In this document: in pieces, positions 31,033 to 41,734 of the stretch
How the letters are laid out: each line of letters opens with the position of its first letter
Numbering within the stretch: the stretch's first letter is position 1
Origin: Citrobacter sp. JGM124
GTDB taxonomy: Bacteria > Pseudomonadota > Gammaproteobacteria > Enterobacterales > Enterobacteriaceae
Length of the DNA: 64,000 bases
Assembly: GCF_018257795.1 (NCBI RefSeq)
Contig: NZ_JAERJD010000008.1
Span: forward strand, 1-64,000
Reading direction: 5' to 3'
Translations under genes and position numbers: made by a program
The notes under the pieces: model-generated
Databases searched by the model: none
What the model saw: the letters and a program-made list of their open reading frames with translations, nothing else
Told to the model about the DNA's origin: nothing

Positions 31033-31569
31033 ATGCTGAAAACAGTTGTACTTGAGAATGATAAATCGGCTTTTTTTACTGAAGTGGACAGGCTTTATGA
31101 GAGTGCTTTCCCACTACATGAAAAACGCGATAAAGCGGCGAAAGCTCGTGCCTTTAGTCATGCCCATTATCAGCTGCAGGCCTGGTTTGATGAACAGCAG
31201 TTCATCGGCATAATTGGTGTGTGGAATTTTCGGGATTACAGCTATATAGAGCATCTTGCGGTGAATCCTCTCTTACGCGGGCAGGGTTACGGTAAACGGA
31301 TGTTGAGCCAGTTTTTGCAGCAATCACCGCAAACGATTCTTGAAATTGACCCTCTGACGACGGAAATCGCCCATAAACGGCTGCATTTTTATCAATCTCT
31401 GGGTTTTCAGGTCAATCCTTTCGTGCATCATCATCCGACCTATCATGCCGGCATGGACGACCATGAACTGATTGTACTGAGTTACCCGCATCAGCTTGAA
31501 TCGTCGCAATATCAACGTTTTTTTGCTGACTTATGTAATGAAGTCATGATTGATAGTACTCAGCCATAG
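31033..31569 (+). CDS. GNAT-family N-acetyltransferase
   Basis: A 178-residue protein with the acetyl-CoA-binding motif A of GNAT enzymes (HLAVNPLLRGQGYGKRML, about residues 75-92) and the following LEIDPLTTEIAHKRLHFYQSLGF. Substrate unknown: a small molecule, peptide or protein acceptor cannot be told apart. It lies 36 bp after epmA on the same strand, so read-through is likely, but E. coli has no gene like it here. Confidence 0.85.
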   Translation: MLKTVVLENDKSAFFTEVDRLYESAFPLHEKRDKAAKARAFSHAHYQLQAWFDEQQFIGIIGVWNFRDYSYIEHLAVNPLLRGQGYGKRMLSQFLQQSPQTILEIDPLTTEIAHKRLHFYQSLGFQVNPFVHHHPTYHAGMDDHELIVLSYPHQLESSQYQRFFADLCNEVMIDSTQP

Positions 31570-31632
31570 CGCGCTTTGCGTATTTATCCTGGGCATGACT
31601 GTCACAGATTATTTTTCGTTTGAGGATATCCA

Positions 31633-32262
31633 ATGGATCTCAGCACACTTTTGCTCTACGTTATTGCGGTTAGCGCGGTTATGGTAACCCCTGGCCCCTC
31701 TATGCTGCTGGCATTGAATAATGGTGCCACTCATGGAATGCGTATTGCAGGTTATGGCTTTATTGGTGCGATGCTGGCCGATTTACTGCTTATCGCTGCG
31801 GTAGGCTGTGGTTTAGGTGCGTTGCTACAGGCTTCAGAGCAACTGTTCAGCCTGGTGAAATGGGGCGGTGCACTTTATCTTATCTATCTCGCCTGTGTGC
31901 TATGGCGGGCTCCAGCGCAGGCCTTGAAAGTAAGTCATAGTGCGGCGCTTACCACCGGGAAAATGGCATTGTTACGCTCTTTGATGGTGGGGTTATCAAA
32001 CCCGAAAGGCTTACTGTTTTTCTCTGCTTTCTTGCCACAGTTTATTCGCCCACAAGAACCTGTCCTGAGTCAGTATCTGATTTTAGCGCTGGTGACTGCG
32101 ATAATTGATTGTCTGATGATGACGATGTATGCCTATGGCGGCCGTCATGCTATGCGCCGTTTTTCTGCAGGCGTAATGCGTGGTGTGAATCGGAGTTGCG
32201 CAGGAATGCTGGCGGTACTGGCAGTAGGTGTTGCGCTTTATCGTCGTAATGATGTGACGTAA
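31633..32262 (+). CDS. LysE/RhtB-family amino-acid exporter
   Basis: A 209-residue inner-membrane protein with about six hydrophobic segments. It carries the family signature VMVTPGPSMLLALNNGATHG near the N-terminus and GLSNPKGLLFFSAFLPQFI in the middle. Members export amino acids such as homoserine, threonine or leucine; the substrate here cannot be assigned. It has its own ribosome site (TGAGGATATCC). A second member of this family is wrecked at about 42.4-42.7 kb. Confidence 0.9.
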   Translation: MDLSTLLLYVIAVSAVMVTPGPSMLLALNNGATHGMRIAGYGFIGAMLADLLLIAAVGCGLGALLQASEQLFSLVKWGGALYLIYLACVLWRAPAQALKVSHSAALTTGKMALLRSLMVGLSNPKGLLFFSAFLPQFIRPQEPVLSQYLILALVTAIIDCLMMTMYAYGGRHAMRRFSAGVMRGVNRSCAGMLAVLAVGVALYRRNDVT

Positions 32263-32283
32263 TCACACGCCACAGACAGCCGG

Positions 32284-32311
32284 GGTCATGGCGGTATTCA
32301 CCGTCATGACC
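32284..32311. terminator. Hairpin between convergent rhtB-like gene and darP
   Basis: GGTCATGGCGG pairs with CCGTCATGACC (one wobble pair) around a 6-base loop, between convergent genes. No T run follows, so bidirectional termination is only likely. Confidence 0.45.
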
Positions 32312-32365
32312 ACTCCCTGAAATGGGCTCTCAGTGTCATGGCTTGCTCCGAAAGCCTTTCGGTAT

Positions 32366-32914
32366 TTAGTCCTGATTTTCAGCCAATTCACGCAAGTAAG
32401 AGAAAATCTGGCGATATGATTTCGGTGGCTTATTGGCCGCTTTCTCTTTTTGTGCATTACGGATAAGTACACGCAGTTGCTGGCGATCCGCTTCAGGGTA
32501 AAGCTTCAGGACTTCACTTATCACATCATCACCCTCGTCCACCAGACGGTCGCGAAGTGCTTCAAGCTTATGGAAAAGAAAAACCTGCTGGTTATGTCGA
32601 TTCTTTAGCTTGTCTAATGCCTGACGGACAGGTTCCTCATCACGAGAACGCATCATTTTGCCAATAAGCTGTAACTGGCGGCGACGTCCTTCTTTTTTGA
32701 TCTTCTGAGCAAGTTCAATTGCGGCACGGAGATCATCATCGAGTGGTATCTTATCCAGCGCATTTTTACCGAGTTCAACTAACTCTGCACCAAGGCGTTT
32801 CAGCTCTTCGGCGTCACGTTTAATTTCACTTTTACTGACCCAGATAATTTCATCATCATCCTGGTCTTCATTATCGGGCACGTCATCGAGCCAGTTTTCG
32901 GGCTGCTTAGTCAT
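32366..32914 (-). CDS. darP: Ribosome-associated protein DarP (YjgA)
   Basis: A 182-residue, highly charged helical protein of the DUF615 family, which binds late 50S assembly intermediates. The N-terminus is acidic ([23 protein letters not shown]) and the body basic ([20 protein letters not shown]). It is divergent from pmbA across about 100 bp, the same arrangement as in E. coli. Confidence 0.94.
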   Translation of the reverse strand: MTKQPENWLDDVPDNEDQDDDEIIWVSKSEIKRDAEELKRLGAELVELGKNALDKIPLDDDLRAAIELAQKIKKEGRRRQLQLIGKMMRSRDEEPVRQALDKLKNRHNQQVFLFHKLEALRDRLVDEGDDVISEVLKLYPEADRQQLRVLIRNAQKEKAANKPPKSYRQIFSYLRELAENQD

Positions 32915-33013
32915 AGTAGGCTCCTTAAAAAGTTGACGCGAATATTACCAGTAAAGGGGCCAGACTGCGAAATTGTTCTGATCCTGTTAGACTGGAACAA
33001 CTCACCTTACACA

Positions 33014-34366
33014 ATGGCAATCGCGATGAAAGCAAACACGCAAGTAGCACAACAACGTCAAACTTTAGAGCAGGCGGTTTCTCTGGCACTGGAATTAGCA
33101 AAGCAGCACTCGGATGGTGCAGAGGTTGCCGTTAGCAAAACTACGGGGATCGGTGTTAGCACCCGTTTTGGTGAAGTAGAAAATGTTGAATTCAATAGTG
33201 ATGGTGCCTTAGGTATTACGGTTTACCATCAACAACGTAAAGGCAGTGCTTCTTCTACCGATCTGAGCCATGATGCCATTGCTCGTACGGTTCAGGCTGC
33301 GCTGGATATTGCGCGTTATACCTCACAAGATGACTGTGCCGGTGTTGCTGACAAAGAACTGTTGGCGTTTGATGCGCCGGATCTTGACCTTTTCCACCCC
33401 ACAGAAATAGATGCCGAGCGGGCCATTGAATGGGCGGCGCGGGCTGAGAATGCTGCCCTTGGCGTGGATAAACGCATTACAAATACCGAAGGTGGGAGTT
33501 TTAACAGCCACTATGGCATCAAAGTCTTCGGTAACAGTCACGGTATGTTGCAAAGTTATTGTTCCACGCGTCACTCATTGTCCAGTTGTGTCATTGCCGA
33601 AGCTGATGGTGATATGGAGCGCGACTACGCTTATACCATTGGGCGGGCTATCGAGGATTTGGCAACCCCCGAATGGGTCGGTGAGGAGTGTGCCCGGCGA
33701 ACCCTTGCACGCCTTTCTCCGCGTAAACTGCCCACCATGAAAGCGCCGGTTATTTTTGCCTCTGAAGTCGCCACCGGACTTTTTGGACACCTGGTCGGTG
33801 CGATTGCAGGGGGATCAGTTTACCGTAAATCAACCTTCCTGCTGGACTCACTCGGTCAGCAAATTTTTCCGGACTGGCTGACCATTGAAGAGCATCCACA
33901 CCTGCTGAAAGGTCTTGCTTCGACGCCATTCGACAGTGAAGGTGTGCGTACTGAGCGCCGTGACATTATTAAAGCGGGGATTTTACAACAGTGGTTACTA
34001 ACCAATTATTCCGCCCGCAAACTGGGGCTTAAAAGTACCGGGCATGCGGGCGGTATTCATAACTGGCGTATTCCGGGGTGTGGCCTTGATTTTAATGACA
34101 TGCTTAAAAAGATGGGAACGGGGCTGGTGGTTACCGAACTGATGGGACAGGGTGTCAGTGGCATGACCGGTGACTATTCGCGTGGTGCCGCGGGTTTCTG
34201 GGTTGAAAATGGTGAGATTCAGTACCCGGTTAGCGAAATTACTATTGCTGGTAATCTTAAGGATATGTGGCGTGAGATTGTTGCCCTGGGGGACGATATT
34301 GAAACCCGTAGTAATATACAGTGTGGCTCTGTGCTGCTGCCTGAAATGAAAATTGCCGGGCAGTAA
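33014..34366 (+). CDS. pmbA: Metalloprotease subunit PmbA (TldE)
   Basis: A 450-residue subunit of the TldD/TldE heterodimeric protease. In E. coli it matures microcin B17 and degrades the CcdA antitoxin. PmbA is the partner lacking the HExxxH zinc site, and none is seen here. Conserved stretches include [24 protein letters not shown] and [13 protein letters not shown]. An in-frame ATG at 32933 would add 27 residues unlike the family, so the start MAIAMK at 33014 is preferred. No tldD is in the window. Confidence 0.95.
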   Translation: MAIAMKANTQVAQQRQTLEQAVSLALELAKQHSDGAEVAVSKTTGIGVSTRFGEVENVEFNSDGALGITVYHQQRKGSASSTDLSHDAIARTVQAALDIARYTSQDDCAGVADKELLAFDAPDLDLFHPTEIDAERAIEWAARAENAALGVDKRITNTEGGSFNSHYGIKVFGNSHGMLQSYCSTRHSLSSCVIAEADGDMERDYAYTIGRAIEDLATPEWVGEECARRTLARLSPRKLPTMKAPVIFASEVATGLFGHLVGAIAGGSVYRKSTFLLDSLGQQIFPDWLTIEEHPHLLKGLASTPFDSEGVRTERRDIIKAGILQQWLLTNYSARKLGLKSTGHAGGIHNWRIPGCGLDFNDMLKKMGTGLVVTELMGQGVSGMTGDYSRGAAGFWVENGEIQYPVSEITIAGNLKDMWREIVALGDDIETRSNIQCGSVLLPEMKIAGQ

Positions 34367-34445
34367 ATACATTTGGGCGTGGGTGAAGGTTCTCTGCACT
34401 TTACGCCTGGACGTGACTTGAGAAAGTCAGATAAAACAATAATCG

Positions 34446-34844
34446 GTGAGCAAATTGCGTAAACATTTAATTGCAATGGTAACAATGTCAGCACTTCTTC
34501 TGAGTAGCGTATCAGCCCTGGCAAATGACGTGGGTGAGGATATGGATATTCTGGCGGAAAACTACAATTCAGTCCTGACTGCCAAAGAGGCCGCCACACT
34601 GAAAAAAGCTTTGGCCAATATGCGTGCAGCTGCTCAGGATGCTCAAAAAGGTGTGCCGCCTAAGCTTGAGAACGAGTCTGCAGACAGCATAGCCATGAAA
34701 GACTATCGTCATGGTTTTGATATTCTGATGACGCAAATTGATGATGCCATGAAACTGGCAGATGAAGGCAAAGTCGACGAAGCCAAAGCTGCAGCCGCGA
34801 GCTTTAAAGCCACGCGTAACGAATACCATAAAAAGTATCGTTAA
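34446..34844 (+). CDS. cybC: Soluble periplasmic cytochrome b562
   Basis: A 132-residue precursor with a signal peptide (SKLRKHLIA, hydrophobic core, cleavage after ALA at residue 26). The mature 106-residue four-helix bundle keeps both haem b axial ligands: Met7 (EDMDIL) and His102 (NEYHKKYR), at exactly the E. coli positions. RHGFDILMTQIDDAMKLADEG is typical. The start is GTG with a weak ribosome site. It lies downstream of pmbA as in E. coli. Confidence 0.95.
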   Translation: MSKLRKHLIAMVTMSALLLSSVSALANDVGEDMDILAENYNSVLTAKEAATLKKALANMRAAAQDAQKGVPPKLENESADSIAMKDYRHGFDILMTQIDDAMKLADEGKVDEAKAAAASFKATRNEYHKKYR

Positions 34845-34890
34845 GCAGGGGCTGCTCAGTAAACCATGCCATTAGCAAGCCGTGACTGAA

Positions 34891-34922
34891 ACAAGCGCGG
34901 GGTTGAATAACCTCGCGCTTGT
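34891..34922. terminator. Bidirectional terminator-like hairpin cybC/dolP
   Basis: CAAGCGCGGGGTT pairs with AACCTCGCGCTTG (one wobble) around a GAAT loop, between convergent cybC and dolP. The T tracts are short on both sides. Confidence 0.6.
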
Positions 34923-35003
34923 TGCCTGGCATTTTATACTGAGCGGACAGGTTGGCCATGATCCCGCCGCATAGAGGAAAGCCATCCTCACAGGTGACAC
35001 TGC

Positions 35004-35579
35004 TTATTTAATCAGTGTAAATGCTGTTGTTACGTGTTTTACACCACTCACGCGACTGGCAATATCTGCCGCTGCTTTTCCTTCCCGTTCTGTCACTAAA
35101 CCCAGCAAGAACACTTCGCTATTCTCTGTGGTGACTTTTACATTCGTCGATTTTACCTGATCGCTTGTTAATAACTGGGAGCGGACTTTAGTGGTTATCC
35201 AGGTATCCCCGGAAGCAGTACCTAAACCAATGGGTTGCCCATTCCTGATTTCATTATATACCTCTGTTGTTCCATCAACCCCTAAAGCGATTTGTTTGGC
35301 TCGTGATGAAAGGGCCGCATTCGGGGCCTGGCCTGTTAACAGAATTTTTCCTTGATAAGCCGTCACGTTAATACGCGCATCTTTCTTGATTTCCTGATCT
35401 TTACTGAGCGCATTATTAACGCGCAGTTCCAGTGTTCCGTCATCCACCTGAGTACCTACAGTCCGTGGATCGGTTGCGGTTTTTGTACCAACGGCAGCAC
35501 TGCCAACCAGCACCGCACCAACACAGCCCTGAAGAAATAACGCAGAGATCAGTACGGCAATGGGGGTAATAATCTTCAT
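35004..35579 (-). CDS. dolP: Outer-membrane lipoprotein DolP (YraP), dual BON domain
   Basis: A 191-residue lipoprotein with lipobox ALFLQG-Cys and two BON domains (about residues 45-110 and 125-190; ARINVTAYQGKILLTGQAP and NVKVTTENSEVFLLGLVT). In E. coli it sits at division sites, supports outer-membrane integrity and influences BamA. The start MKIITPIAVL was chosen over an ATG ten codons upstream because it gives a proper signal peptide and family length. It lies downstream of diaA in the conserved lpoA-yraN-diaA-dolP order. Confidence 0.95.
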   Translation of the reverse strand: MKIITPIAVLISALFLQGCVGAVLVGSAAVGTKTATDPRTVGTQVDDGTLELRVNNALSKDQEIKKDARINVTAYQGKILLTGQAPNAALSSRAKQIALGVDGTTEVYNEIRNGQPIGLGTASGDTWITTKVRSQLLTSDQVKSTNVKVTTENSEVFLLGLVTEREGKAAADIASRVSGVKHVTTAFTLIK

Positions 35580-35678
35580 ATCAGTTCCTTCTTTCTTATC
35601 AAGAGGCATTATCTTTGATGCATTACGTCTCTGGTCTGTCTTACCATGTTAAGCATCCCATGACTCAGTGAGTAGCAG

Positions 35679-36269
35679 TTAGCCATCCTGATGGGGGAAA
35701 AGCGTATTGTCGATAAGGTCACATAAGCAGTTGACTGTCAGCATATGCATCTCTTGAATACGCGTGCTGTGATGGGAAGGAATACGGATTTCTACATCTT
35801 GTGGCCCCAACAACCCGGCCAGCTCCCCCCCATCGTAGCCGGTCAAGGCAATGATGGTCATATCCCGGGTTACCGCGGCTTCTACTGCCTTAACGATATC
35901 ACGGCTGTTACCACGAGTAGATATGGCGAGCAGGATATCGCCGGCCTGACCCAGAGCACGGACTTGTTTGGCATACACCTCTTGGTGCAGACGATCATTA
36001 GCTATCGCTGTTAAGACTACAGTATCAGCATTAAGTGCAATTGCAGGTAAACCAGGGCGCTCTGTTTCAAAGCGATTGATCATACTGGCTGCAAAATGCT
36101 GGGCATTGGCGGCGGAGGTTCCATTACCACAGCACAGTATCTTATTACCGTTCAGTAGTGACTGAACCAGAGTGATGGCTGCCCGGGAAATAGCATCAGG
36201 CAGAGCTTCTGCAGCGGCAATTTGAGTTTGAATGCTTTCCGTGAAGCAAGCTTTTATTCTTTCAAGCAC
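35679..36269 (-). CDS. diaA: DnaA initiator-associating protein DiaA
   Basis: A 196-residue SIS-domain protein that forms tetramers and promotes DnaA assembly at oriC. Identity to E. coli is very high ([54 protein letters not shown]). The GTG at 36269 gives the family N-terminus LERIKACF. An ATG at 36305 would overlap yraN and add 12 residues, so the exact start is not certain. Confidence 0.95.
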   Translation of the reverse strand: MLERIKACFTESIQTQIAAAEALPDAISRAAITLVQSLLNGNKILCCGNGTSAANAQHFAASMINRFETERPGLPAIALNADTVVLTAIANDRLHQEVYAKQVRALGQAGDILLAISTRGNSRDIVKAVEAAVTRDMTIIALTGYDGGELAGLLGPQDVEIRIPSHHSTRIQEMHMLTVNCLCDLIDNTLFPHQDG

Positions 36270-36288
36270 GTTGATTTTACCAAGGTTT

Positions 36289-36645
36289 TTAGATGTCAGC
36301 AGCAAACGCGTTGGTGAGCCACTCTATTTCATTGCCGGTGAAAGCTAACACATCAAAACGGCAATCTACAGTTTCAAAACTTTCATCTACGCCACTCAAC
36401 CACACTTTTGCAGTATGCAGCAGACGTTTTTGTTTTGTCTTTGTAATACTTGCAACGGCAGAACCAAAAGTATCACTTTGGCGAAAACGGACTTCGATAA
36501 AGACAATGGCTTGCTGGTGTTGCATGATGAGATCAATTTCGCCACCAGATGTGTGAACATTGGCAGCGATGAACTCTAATCCTTGAGATTCAAGAAAGCG
36601 GCGCGCTTTTTTTTCATAGGCAGCGCCCCGCTGTCTTGTACTCAA
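36289..36645 (-). CDS. yraN: UPF0102 family protein YraN
   Basis: A 118-residue protein with the restriction-endonuclease-like fold motif [10 protein letters not shown]...[10 protein letters not shown], where Asp, Glu and Lys/Arg positions resemble a nuclease active site. The start is TTG, overlapping the TGA stop of lpoA (TTGA), which implies translational coupling. The N-terminus is shorter than in E. coli YraN. Cellular role not established. Confidence 0.88.
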   Translation of the reverse strand: MSTRQRGAAYEKKARRFLESQGLEFIAANVHTSGGEIDLIMQHQQAIVFIEVRFRQSDTFGSAVASITKTKQKRLLHTAKVWLSGVDESFETVDCRFDVLAFTGNEIEWLTNAFAADI

Positions 36646-38627
36646 GATACTGGAACCACCTGGCCTTGATTGAACTGCAGCCAGTTGAGTTTTCTGTTCA
36701 CCACACAGTCTGGGGTGGCAGTTAACTGCCCGGTATTACCATTAATGGCAAAACCAGGGGTCTGACGCAACTCAGTAAAATGGTTAGCCAGAGACCAGGC
36801 GTCGACACCCATAGCGTAAAGCCGTGCCAGAGAGTAATCATTATTGACGCTGCTTAGAGCTTGTTGCATCAGTTGTGGATTTCCCCCTGAAAGAAGTGGG
36901 ATATCACTATACTGTAATCCTTCCATTTCTAAGCGAAAATCAGGACCTGTAGCCCCCTGTGAACTGCGAGAGCTGGCATACAGCTGTGCACCACCACGAC
37001 TCCCTGTGCGCATGGTAATCATCGGTTTAATCAGCGCCATTTCATCCGCAGTGGCAACGATATACACCGCATCAACATTCCCGCCGTCGGTGACCACCTG
37101 AGGTTCCACTGGTACGGTTGGGATAGTCAGGCCACCAATCGTCACTGACTCGGGAGGATTATTCGCGGTAACAACGGGTGTTCCCGTCAGCGCAAGGCCT
37201 GAACCGCCATTGACACCACGTTTTAAATCACTCAGAGAGCCCAGACGCTGCTGTAAAACCGTCCCCCCTCCCAAGCTTTGCCATTCATGGGCGAATGCTT
37301 TAGCGACACGTTCCCCTAAGGCATTAGATGGCACCATTAATAGCGGGGAACGATGCTCTTGCTGCCAGATATGATGTGCCGCATCCCGGGCCTCATCTTC
37401 TGGTGACAGAGCAAAATAACAGATATTTGGACGACTCTGCACGGTTTCTGGTTGGTTCAGAGCAAGAATATTAAGCCCACTATTGATTTGCGCGAGGGCA
37501 TCAACATCATTTTTCAGTAATGGGCCGACGATGAGTGTGGCACCATCTTGTTGAGCTTGTGCGATAACCTGATCGATTGGTTGGCTGCTGGTATCGTAAA
37601 TCTTAACTTCCGCATTCGGGTTCGCTGGTGCTGAAGCTACCCCAGTTACCTGTGATGATTCAGTTATATCCTGAGTAACGGGGTTATGATCACCAGTCTG
37701 TTCACCTGTTGTTTGTTCACTGCTGATGGCGGAGCGTTGTGGCACAGTGACGGGTTCAGTACCTTGAGATTTTGCCGCTTCAAAACCTTGCTGAATAGTG
37801 CGACCAAAGAGCCCTGGCTGCCCGTTAAGCGGGAGTAACAAAGCGATTTTACTGACCGATGCGGAATCGGTACTGGCAGGCCGTAAATCAGAGAGCTGAG
37901 TCGGCAGCGATTTGGCCCCAGGATTATTGGGATAGCGTATTTTCCAGTCCTGAATACCGGCTTTTAGTTTATCAAGATCCGTGCGATTGCTGCTCCAGAC
38001 CTGTTGAAGATCGAGCCAGCCTTGCAGTGTATTTTCATCAGCATTAATTACAAGGCTGTTCATTTGCTCAGGTGTCATTGAGGCCAGGGCTTGCCAGGTG
38101 TCATCAATGTTTTTTTGTCGTGCGTCATTACCCAGTAAAGGCTCCTGGGCAATGTAAGCACGCAGTAGGGTCAGTGATGGCTGGGTTTGATTGGCGGCAA
38201 TCACTGCACTGTAATACGACTGTTGCTGAGTGGCGTCGAGCCTGTTGAAGTCAATTCTCTTCAGAATGGCGGAGGCGGCAGCGTAATCCTGTTGCGCGGC
38301 TTTGATCTGTGCCAGTAGCAACAGCTGTTCCTGTTGCTGTGTATCAATGATATTTCCAGGTAGCTGGCTGTAAAGTTCGGATGCTTGCTGAGTTTGTCCT
38401 TCCTGCAACAGTGCACGAATGGCGAGTAATTGCCATTGGGTCTTGCTATCATCTGAGCTCTGCTGCATTTGCTGCAGATACCAGACAGAACTGGCGCTGC
38501 CATTGGCAGGTGGCTGTTCCTGGTATGTTTCGGGTGTCTGTGAAGTACACCCGGCAAAAATCAGCGCTACGAGTAATACAGGTAAACTGCGTCCGACTTT
38601 TGAAAGAGTAAAGGTTGAGAGTCGCAT
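36642..38627 (-). CDS. lpoA: Penicillin-binding protein activator LpoA
   Basis: A 661-residue outer-membrane lipoprotein (lipobox LIFAG-Cys27) that activates PBP1A. The N-terminal TPR-like helical domain (to about residue 250) is followed by a linker and a periplasmic-binding-protein-like domain ([20 protein letters not shown] to the end). The segment at about residues 300-340 is Ser/Thr/Gln-rich low-complexity sequence. It is divergent from rsmI, as in E. coli. Confidence 0.95.
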   Translation of the reverse strand: MRLSTFTLSKVGRSLPVLLVALIFAGCTSQTPETYQEQPPANGSASSVWYLQQMQQSSDDSKTQWQLLAIRALLQEGQTQQASELYSQLPGNIIDTQQQEQLLLLAQIKAAQQDYAAASAILKRIDFNRLDATQQQSYYSAVIAANQTQPSLTLLRAYIAQEPLLGNDARQKNIDDTWQALASMTPEQMNSLVINADENTLQGWLDLQQVWSSNRTDLDKLKAGIQDWKIRYPNNPGAKSLPTQLSDLRPASTDSASVSKIALLLPLNGQPGLFGRTIQQGFEAAKSQGTEPVTVPQRSAISSEQTTGEQTGDHNPVTQDITESSQVTGVASAPANPNAEVKIYDTSSQPIDQVIAQAQQDGATLIVGPLLKNDVDALAQINSGLNILALNQPETVQSRPNICYFALSPEDEARDAAHHIWQQEHRSPLLMVPSNALGERVAKAFAHEWQSLGGGTVLQQRLGSLSDLKRGVNGGSGLALTGTPVVTANNPPESVTIGGLTIPTVPVEPQVVTDGGNVDAVYIVATADEMALIKPMITMRTGSRGGAQLYASSRSSQGATGPDFRLEMEGLQYSDIPLLSGGNPQLMQQALSSVNNDYSLARLYAMGVDAWSLANHFTELRQTPGFAINGNTGQLTATPDCVVNRKLNWLQFNQGQVVPVS

Positions 38628-38689
38628 TCGATATCCAGTGGTTTTTAAATCTCAGTGCTCAATATTAAATCGGCAATACGGATGAAACA

Positions 38690-39556
38690 ATGAAACAACA
38701 CGAAACGGCAGCGATTTTAGCGAAAACGCTTTATATCGTCCCGACGCCTATCGGCAATCTCGGTGATATCACACAGCGGGCCCTCTCGGTGTTGCAGAGC
38801 GTTGATCTGATTGCCGCAGAAGATACGCGTCATACTGGTCTTTTATTACAGCATTTTGCGATAAATGCGCGTTTATTCGCACTGCACGACCATAATGAAC
38901 AACAAAAAGCGGAAACTTTGCTGGCGAAACTACAAGAAGGGCAGAGTATCGCGTTAGTTTCGGATGCCGGGACGCCATTGATTAATGACCCTGGCTATCA
39001 TTTGGTGCGTACTTGCCGCGAGGCGGGGATTCGTGTCGTGCCATTGCCAGGCCCCTGTGCTGCTATCGCCGCTCTGAGTGCCGCAGGATTGCCTTCAGAC
39101 CGGTTTTGTTATGAAGGTTTTTTGCCCGCGAAATCTAAAGGTCGCTGTGATGCCCTGAAGGCAATTGAGCAGGAGCCACGGACGTTGATTTTTTATGAGT
39201 CAACTCATCGCCTGCTTGATAGCCTGGAAGATATTTGTACCGTACTGGGAGAGTCACGTTATGTGGTGCTGGCAAGGGAGCTGACCAAAACTTGGGAATC
39301 AATCCATGGCGCGCCTGTGGGTGAGTTACTGGCCTGGGTTAAAGAGGATGAAAACCGCCGCAAAGGGGAAATGGTACTGATTGTTGAAGGTTTTAAAGTG
39401 CAAAGTCATGATGCGTTACCTGCTGATGCTTTGCGTACTCTGGCCTTGCTACAAACTGAACTGCCACTCAAAAAAGCGGCAGCATTAACGGCGGAAATTC
39501 ACGGCGTGAAAAAGAATGCCTTGTACAAATATGCCCTTGAGCAAGCAGAGAAGTAA
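38690..39556 (+). CDS. rsmI: 16S rRNA 2'-O-methyltransferase RsmI
   Basis: A 288-residue tetrapyrrole-methylase-fold enzyme that methylates the ribose of C1402 of 16S rRNA. Motifs [31 protein letters not shown] and [17 protein letters not shown] are intact. The C-terminus [19 protein letters not shown] matches E. coli. It is divergent from lpoA and followed by rnpB. Confidence 0.97.
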   Translation: MKQHETAAILAKTLYIVPTPIGNLGDITQRALSVLQSVDLIAAEDTRHTGLLLQHFAINARLFALHDHNEQQKAETLLAKLQEGQSIALVSDAGTPLINDPGYHLVRTCREAGIRVVPLPGPCAAIAALSAAGLPSDRFCYEGFLPAKSKGRCDALKAIEQEPRTLIFYESTHRLLDSLEDICTVLGESRYVVLARELTKTWESIHGAPVGELLAWVKEDENRRKGEMVLIVEGFKVQSHDALPADALRTLALLQTELPLKKAAALTAEIHGVKKNALYKYALEQAEK

Positions 39557-39624
39557 GTTCCCGGGCCAGTTTTTATTTATCTGGTCGGGAATTGAACAAC
39601 AAAGATAAACGGGTGGTGTGCCGC

Positions 39625-39653
39625 GTGACAGTTGCGGTGAAACCCTCTATACT
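39625..39653 (+). promoter_or_regulatory. Promoter of rnpB
   Basis: A -35 GTGACA (39625-39630), 17-base spacer and -10 TATACT (39648-39653) are followed seven bases later by the RNA 5' end at 39661. Confidence 0.8.
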
Positions 39654-39660
39654 TCGCCCC

Positions 39661-40040
<380 letters not shown>

Positions 40041-40055
40041 CATTCAAAAACAATA

Positions 40056-40095
40056 CGTTGAAGTACCTCTACCTGAGGTGCTTCAACGTTTGTTT
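40056..40095 (+). terminator. Terminator hairpin of rnpB
   Basis: CGTTGAAGTACCTC pairs with the downstream TGAGGTGCTTCAACG with one mismatch, followed by a short T-rich stretch. It begins 15 bases after the RNA 3' end. Confidence 0.75.
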
Positions 40096-40101
40096 ATGTA
40101 G

Positions 40102-41103
40102 CTATTTTTTTTCATGTGCTTCATGCACGTCTGAGTGATTATCTTTTATGATTAATTTAATGCAGTAACTCGATATAATCGCAAATATCCCGCCAATCAG
40201 TGTTTCCAGTATTCTTTCAGATAATAAGTGATAGTTCGTATTATTAAAATAGATCGACATTTCTATTAATGACAGTACAAGCCCCGTCAGACATACGGTG
40301 CCAAATACGTTGTTTTTCTTTTGGTTACTAATAGGGATAAGAAACGAAAACAGCGCAATTAAAGTAAAGCCAATGTATGGCATGAGTGTCGAGGCATTAA
40401 AAGAGAAATACAATATTAACACAACAATAAGAGTACCAATGACACGGTCTCTGGTCAGAGATACAATATTCTTTAGTTTGGGGTTTAACACAAAAATGAA
40501 CGTCAGTGGGGCCCAAAAAAAGTGATCGATGTTTATTCCACGTGATACTAAAACACATGCCAGTAGGCCAATGGAGTACACTAAAGACTGTTTAAGAAGA
40601 CTTAAGCTGACGGTATCTTTCTTCAGCAAGATATATTTTTTTATTTGAAATAGTGATATCTTTCTGCGTGTACTGATACTGTAACAAAAGAGTAAGGTTA
40701 TCACTGTACCGACCAATAATCCGATCATGTAACCATCAAAATCTGGTTTATTTAGTGTCGACCCTATAATAAAGAATATCATAGAGTATTTAATTGACAT
40801 GTCTAATGATGAATCGATATTGTAAATTTGGTAATAAAAGAAAGGGGATATAAACAGGAATAAAAAGAACAGGATTCCCACACCTAAATAGTAACCGAGA
40901 AACGAAATAAAAAATATAAAAATTGAACAAAATAATGAATAGGAAATATTTCTATAGCTATTGGCTTTGTTGAAAATAGTATAGCTGTGTAATGTCGCGA
41001 GAGAGCTCCATAATGTTGCATCAATACCAGCGATGTAATAAGTAATAATAAAATTAATCATAATGCAAAAAGTTAAATAAAAACTTTCCGATAGCTTGGT
41101 CAT
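40102..41103 (-). CDS. FUSC-like inner-membrane protein
   Basis: A 333-residue, very hydrophobic protein with about ten membrane segments. It has two similar halves, each ending in a charged cytoplasmic stretch (STRRKISLFQIKKY and KKNNVF). The second half, FFWAPLTFIFVLNPKLKNIVSLTRDRVIGTLI, fits the aromatic-acid exporter/FUSC pattern (R-x-x-G-T). The ATG at 41103 follows GGGAGAAG; an ATG seven codons upstream is less likely. The gene is strongly AT-rich compared with neighbours, which points to horizontal acquisition next to rnpB. Substrate unknown. Confidence 0.7.
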   Translation of the reverse strand: MTKLSESFYLTFCIMINFIITYYIAGIDATLWSSLATLHSYTIFNKANSYRNISYSLFCSIFIFFISFLGYYLGVGILFFLFLFISPFFYYQIYNIDSSLDMSIKYSMIFFIIGSTLNKPDFDGYMIGLLVGTVITLLFCYSISTRRKISLFQIKKYILLKKDTVSLSLLKQSLVYSIGLLACVLVSRGINIDHFFWAPLTFIFVLNPKLKNIVSLTRDRVIGTLIVVLILYFSFNASTLMPYIGFTLIALFSFLIPISNQKKNNVFGTVCLTGLVLSLIEMSIYFNNTNYHLLSERILETLIGGIFAIISSYCIKLIIKDNHSDVHEAHEKK

Positions 41104-41124
41104 TAACTTCTCCCGATGATCCAA

Positions 41125-41422
41125 TCAGTACGCTTGTGACTTTTTTACATGTTTATTATCTTATTTAAAAAGTATACTTTTCTGCTCCTGGTTAGTCCAG
41201 CACAGGCACTTCATCGTAATACATTTTTTAGCCATGATGATACCCATTTGAACGTATTTTAATGTCAGAAAAAATGTGGTGCGATCAGGCTACAATATGA
41301 GACGGAAAATTATGATGTGAAATGCCAAAAGTTTAACAAACACGGGTTACATTCATCGTTTCCTGGTTTTAGACACCCGTATAATTACAGGCAAAAACCA
41401 CTTACCGGGGAGAGGTACAGCC
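41125..41422. other. Gene-free AT-rich gap
   Basis: About 300 bases between the cupin gene and the FUSC-like gene, both on the minus strand. It probably holds the FUSC-like gene's promoter. I see no open frame or convincing hairpin. Confidence 0.35.
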
Positions 41423-41734
41423 TTAAACGGAGCCTTCTTTTTCAATAACCAGAATTCTTGCTTCACCAACCGGGTGAGCGACATGCTCAGTGCCCGTCGC
41501 CGCATAAAAAACATCCCCTGTATTTAGCCGAACAATTTTAGTTTCTCCTGCTTCTTTGTAATACATGTCCACACGACCATCCATGACGGCGAAAACTTCC
41601 TGCCCATCATTGATATGCCATTTATAGGGTTTATCTGTCCAGTGCAGGCGAACAGTAGTGCCATCAAAATTGGCAATGTCAGTAGCGCCCCAGGCGTTTG
41701 TCGCGGTAAAATTTTTACTGACATAAGTTTGCAT
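41423..41734 (-). CDS. Small single-domain cupin protein
   Basis: A 103-residue cupin. Motif 1 is degenerate (KWHINDGQEVFAVMDGRVDM: His, Gln, Glu in metal-ligand positions) and motif 2 is GDVFYAATGTEHVAHP. AAGGATA precedes the ATG. It could be a metal-dependent isomerase or a sensor-like binding protein; nothing fixes the function. It overlaps the tail of the open frame upstream by 20 bases. Confidence 0.82.
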   Translation of the reverse strand: MQTYVSKNFTATNAWGATDIANFDGTTVRLHWTDKPYKWHINDGQEVFAVMDGRVDMYYKEAGETKIVRLNTGDVFYAATGTEHVAHPVGEARILVIEKEGSV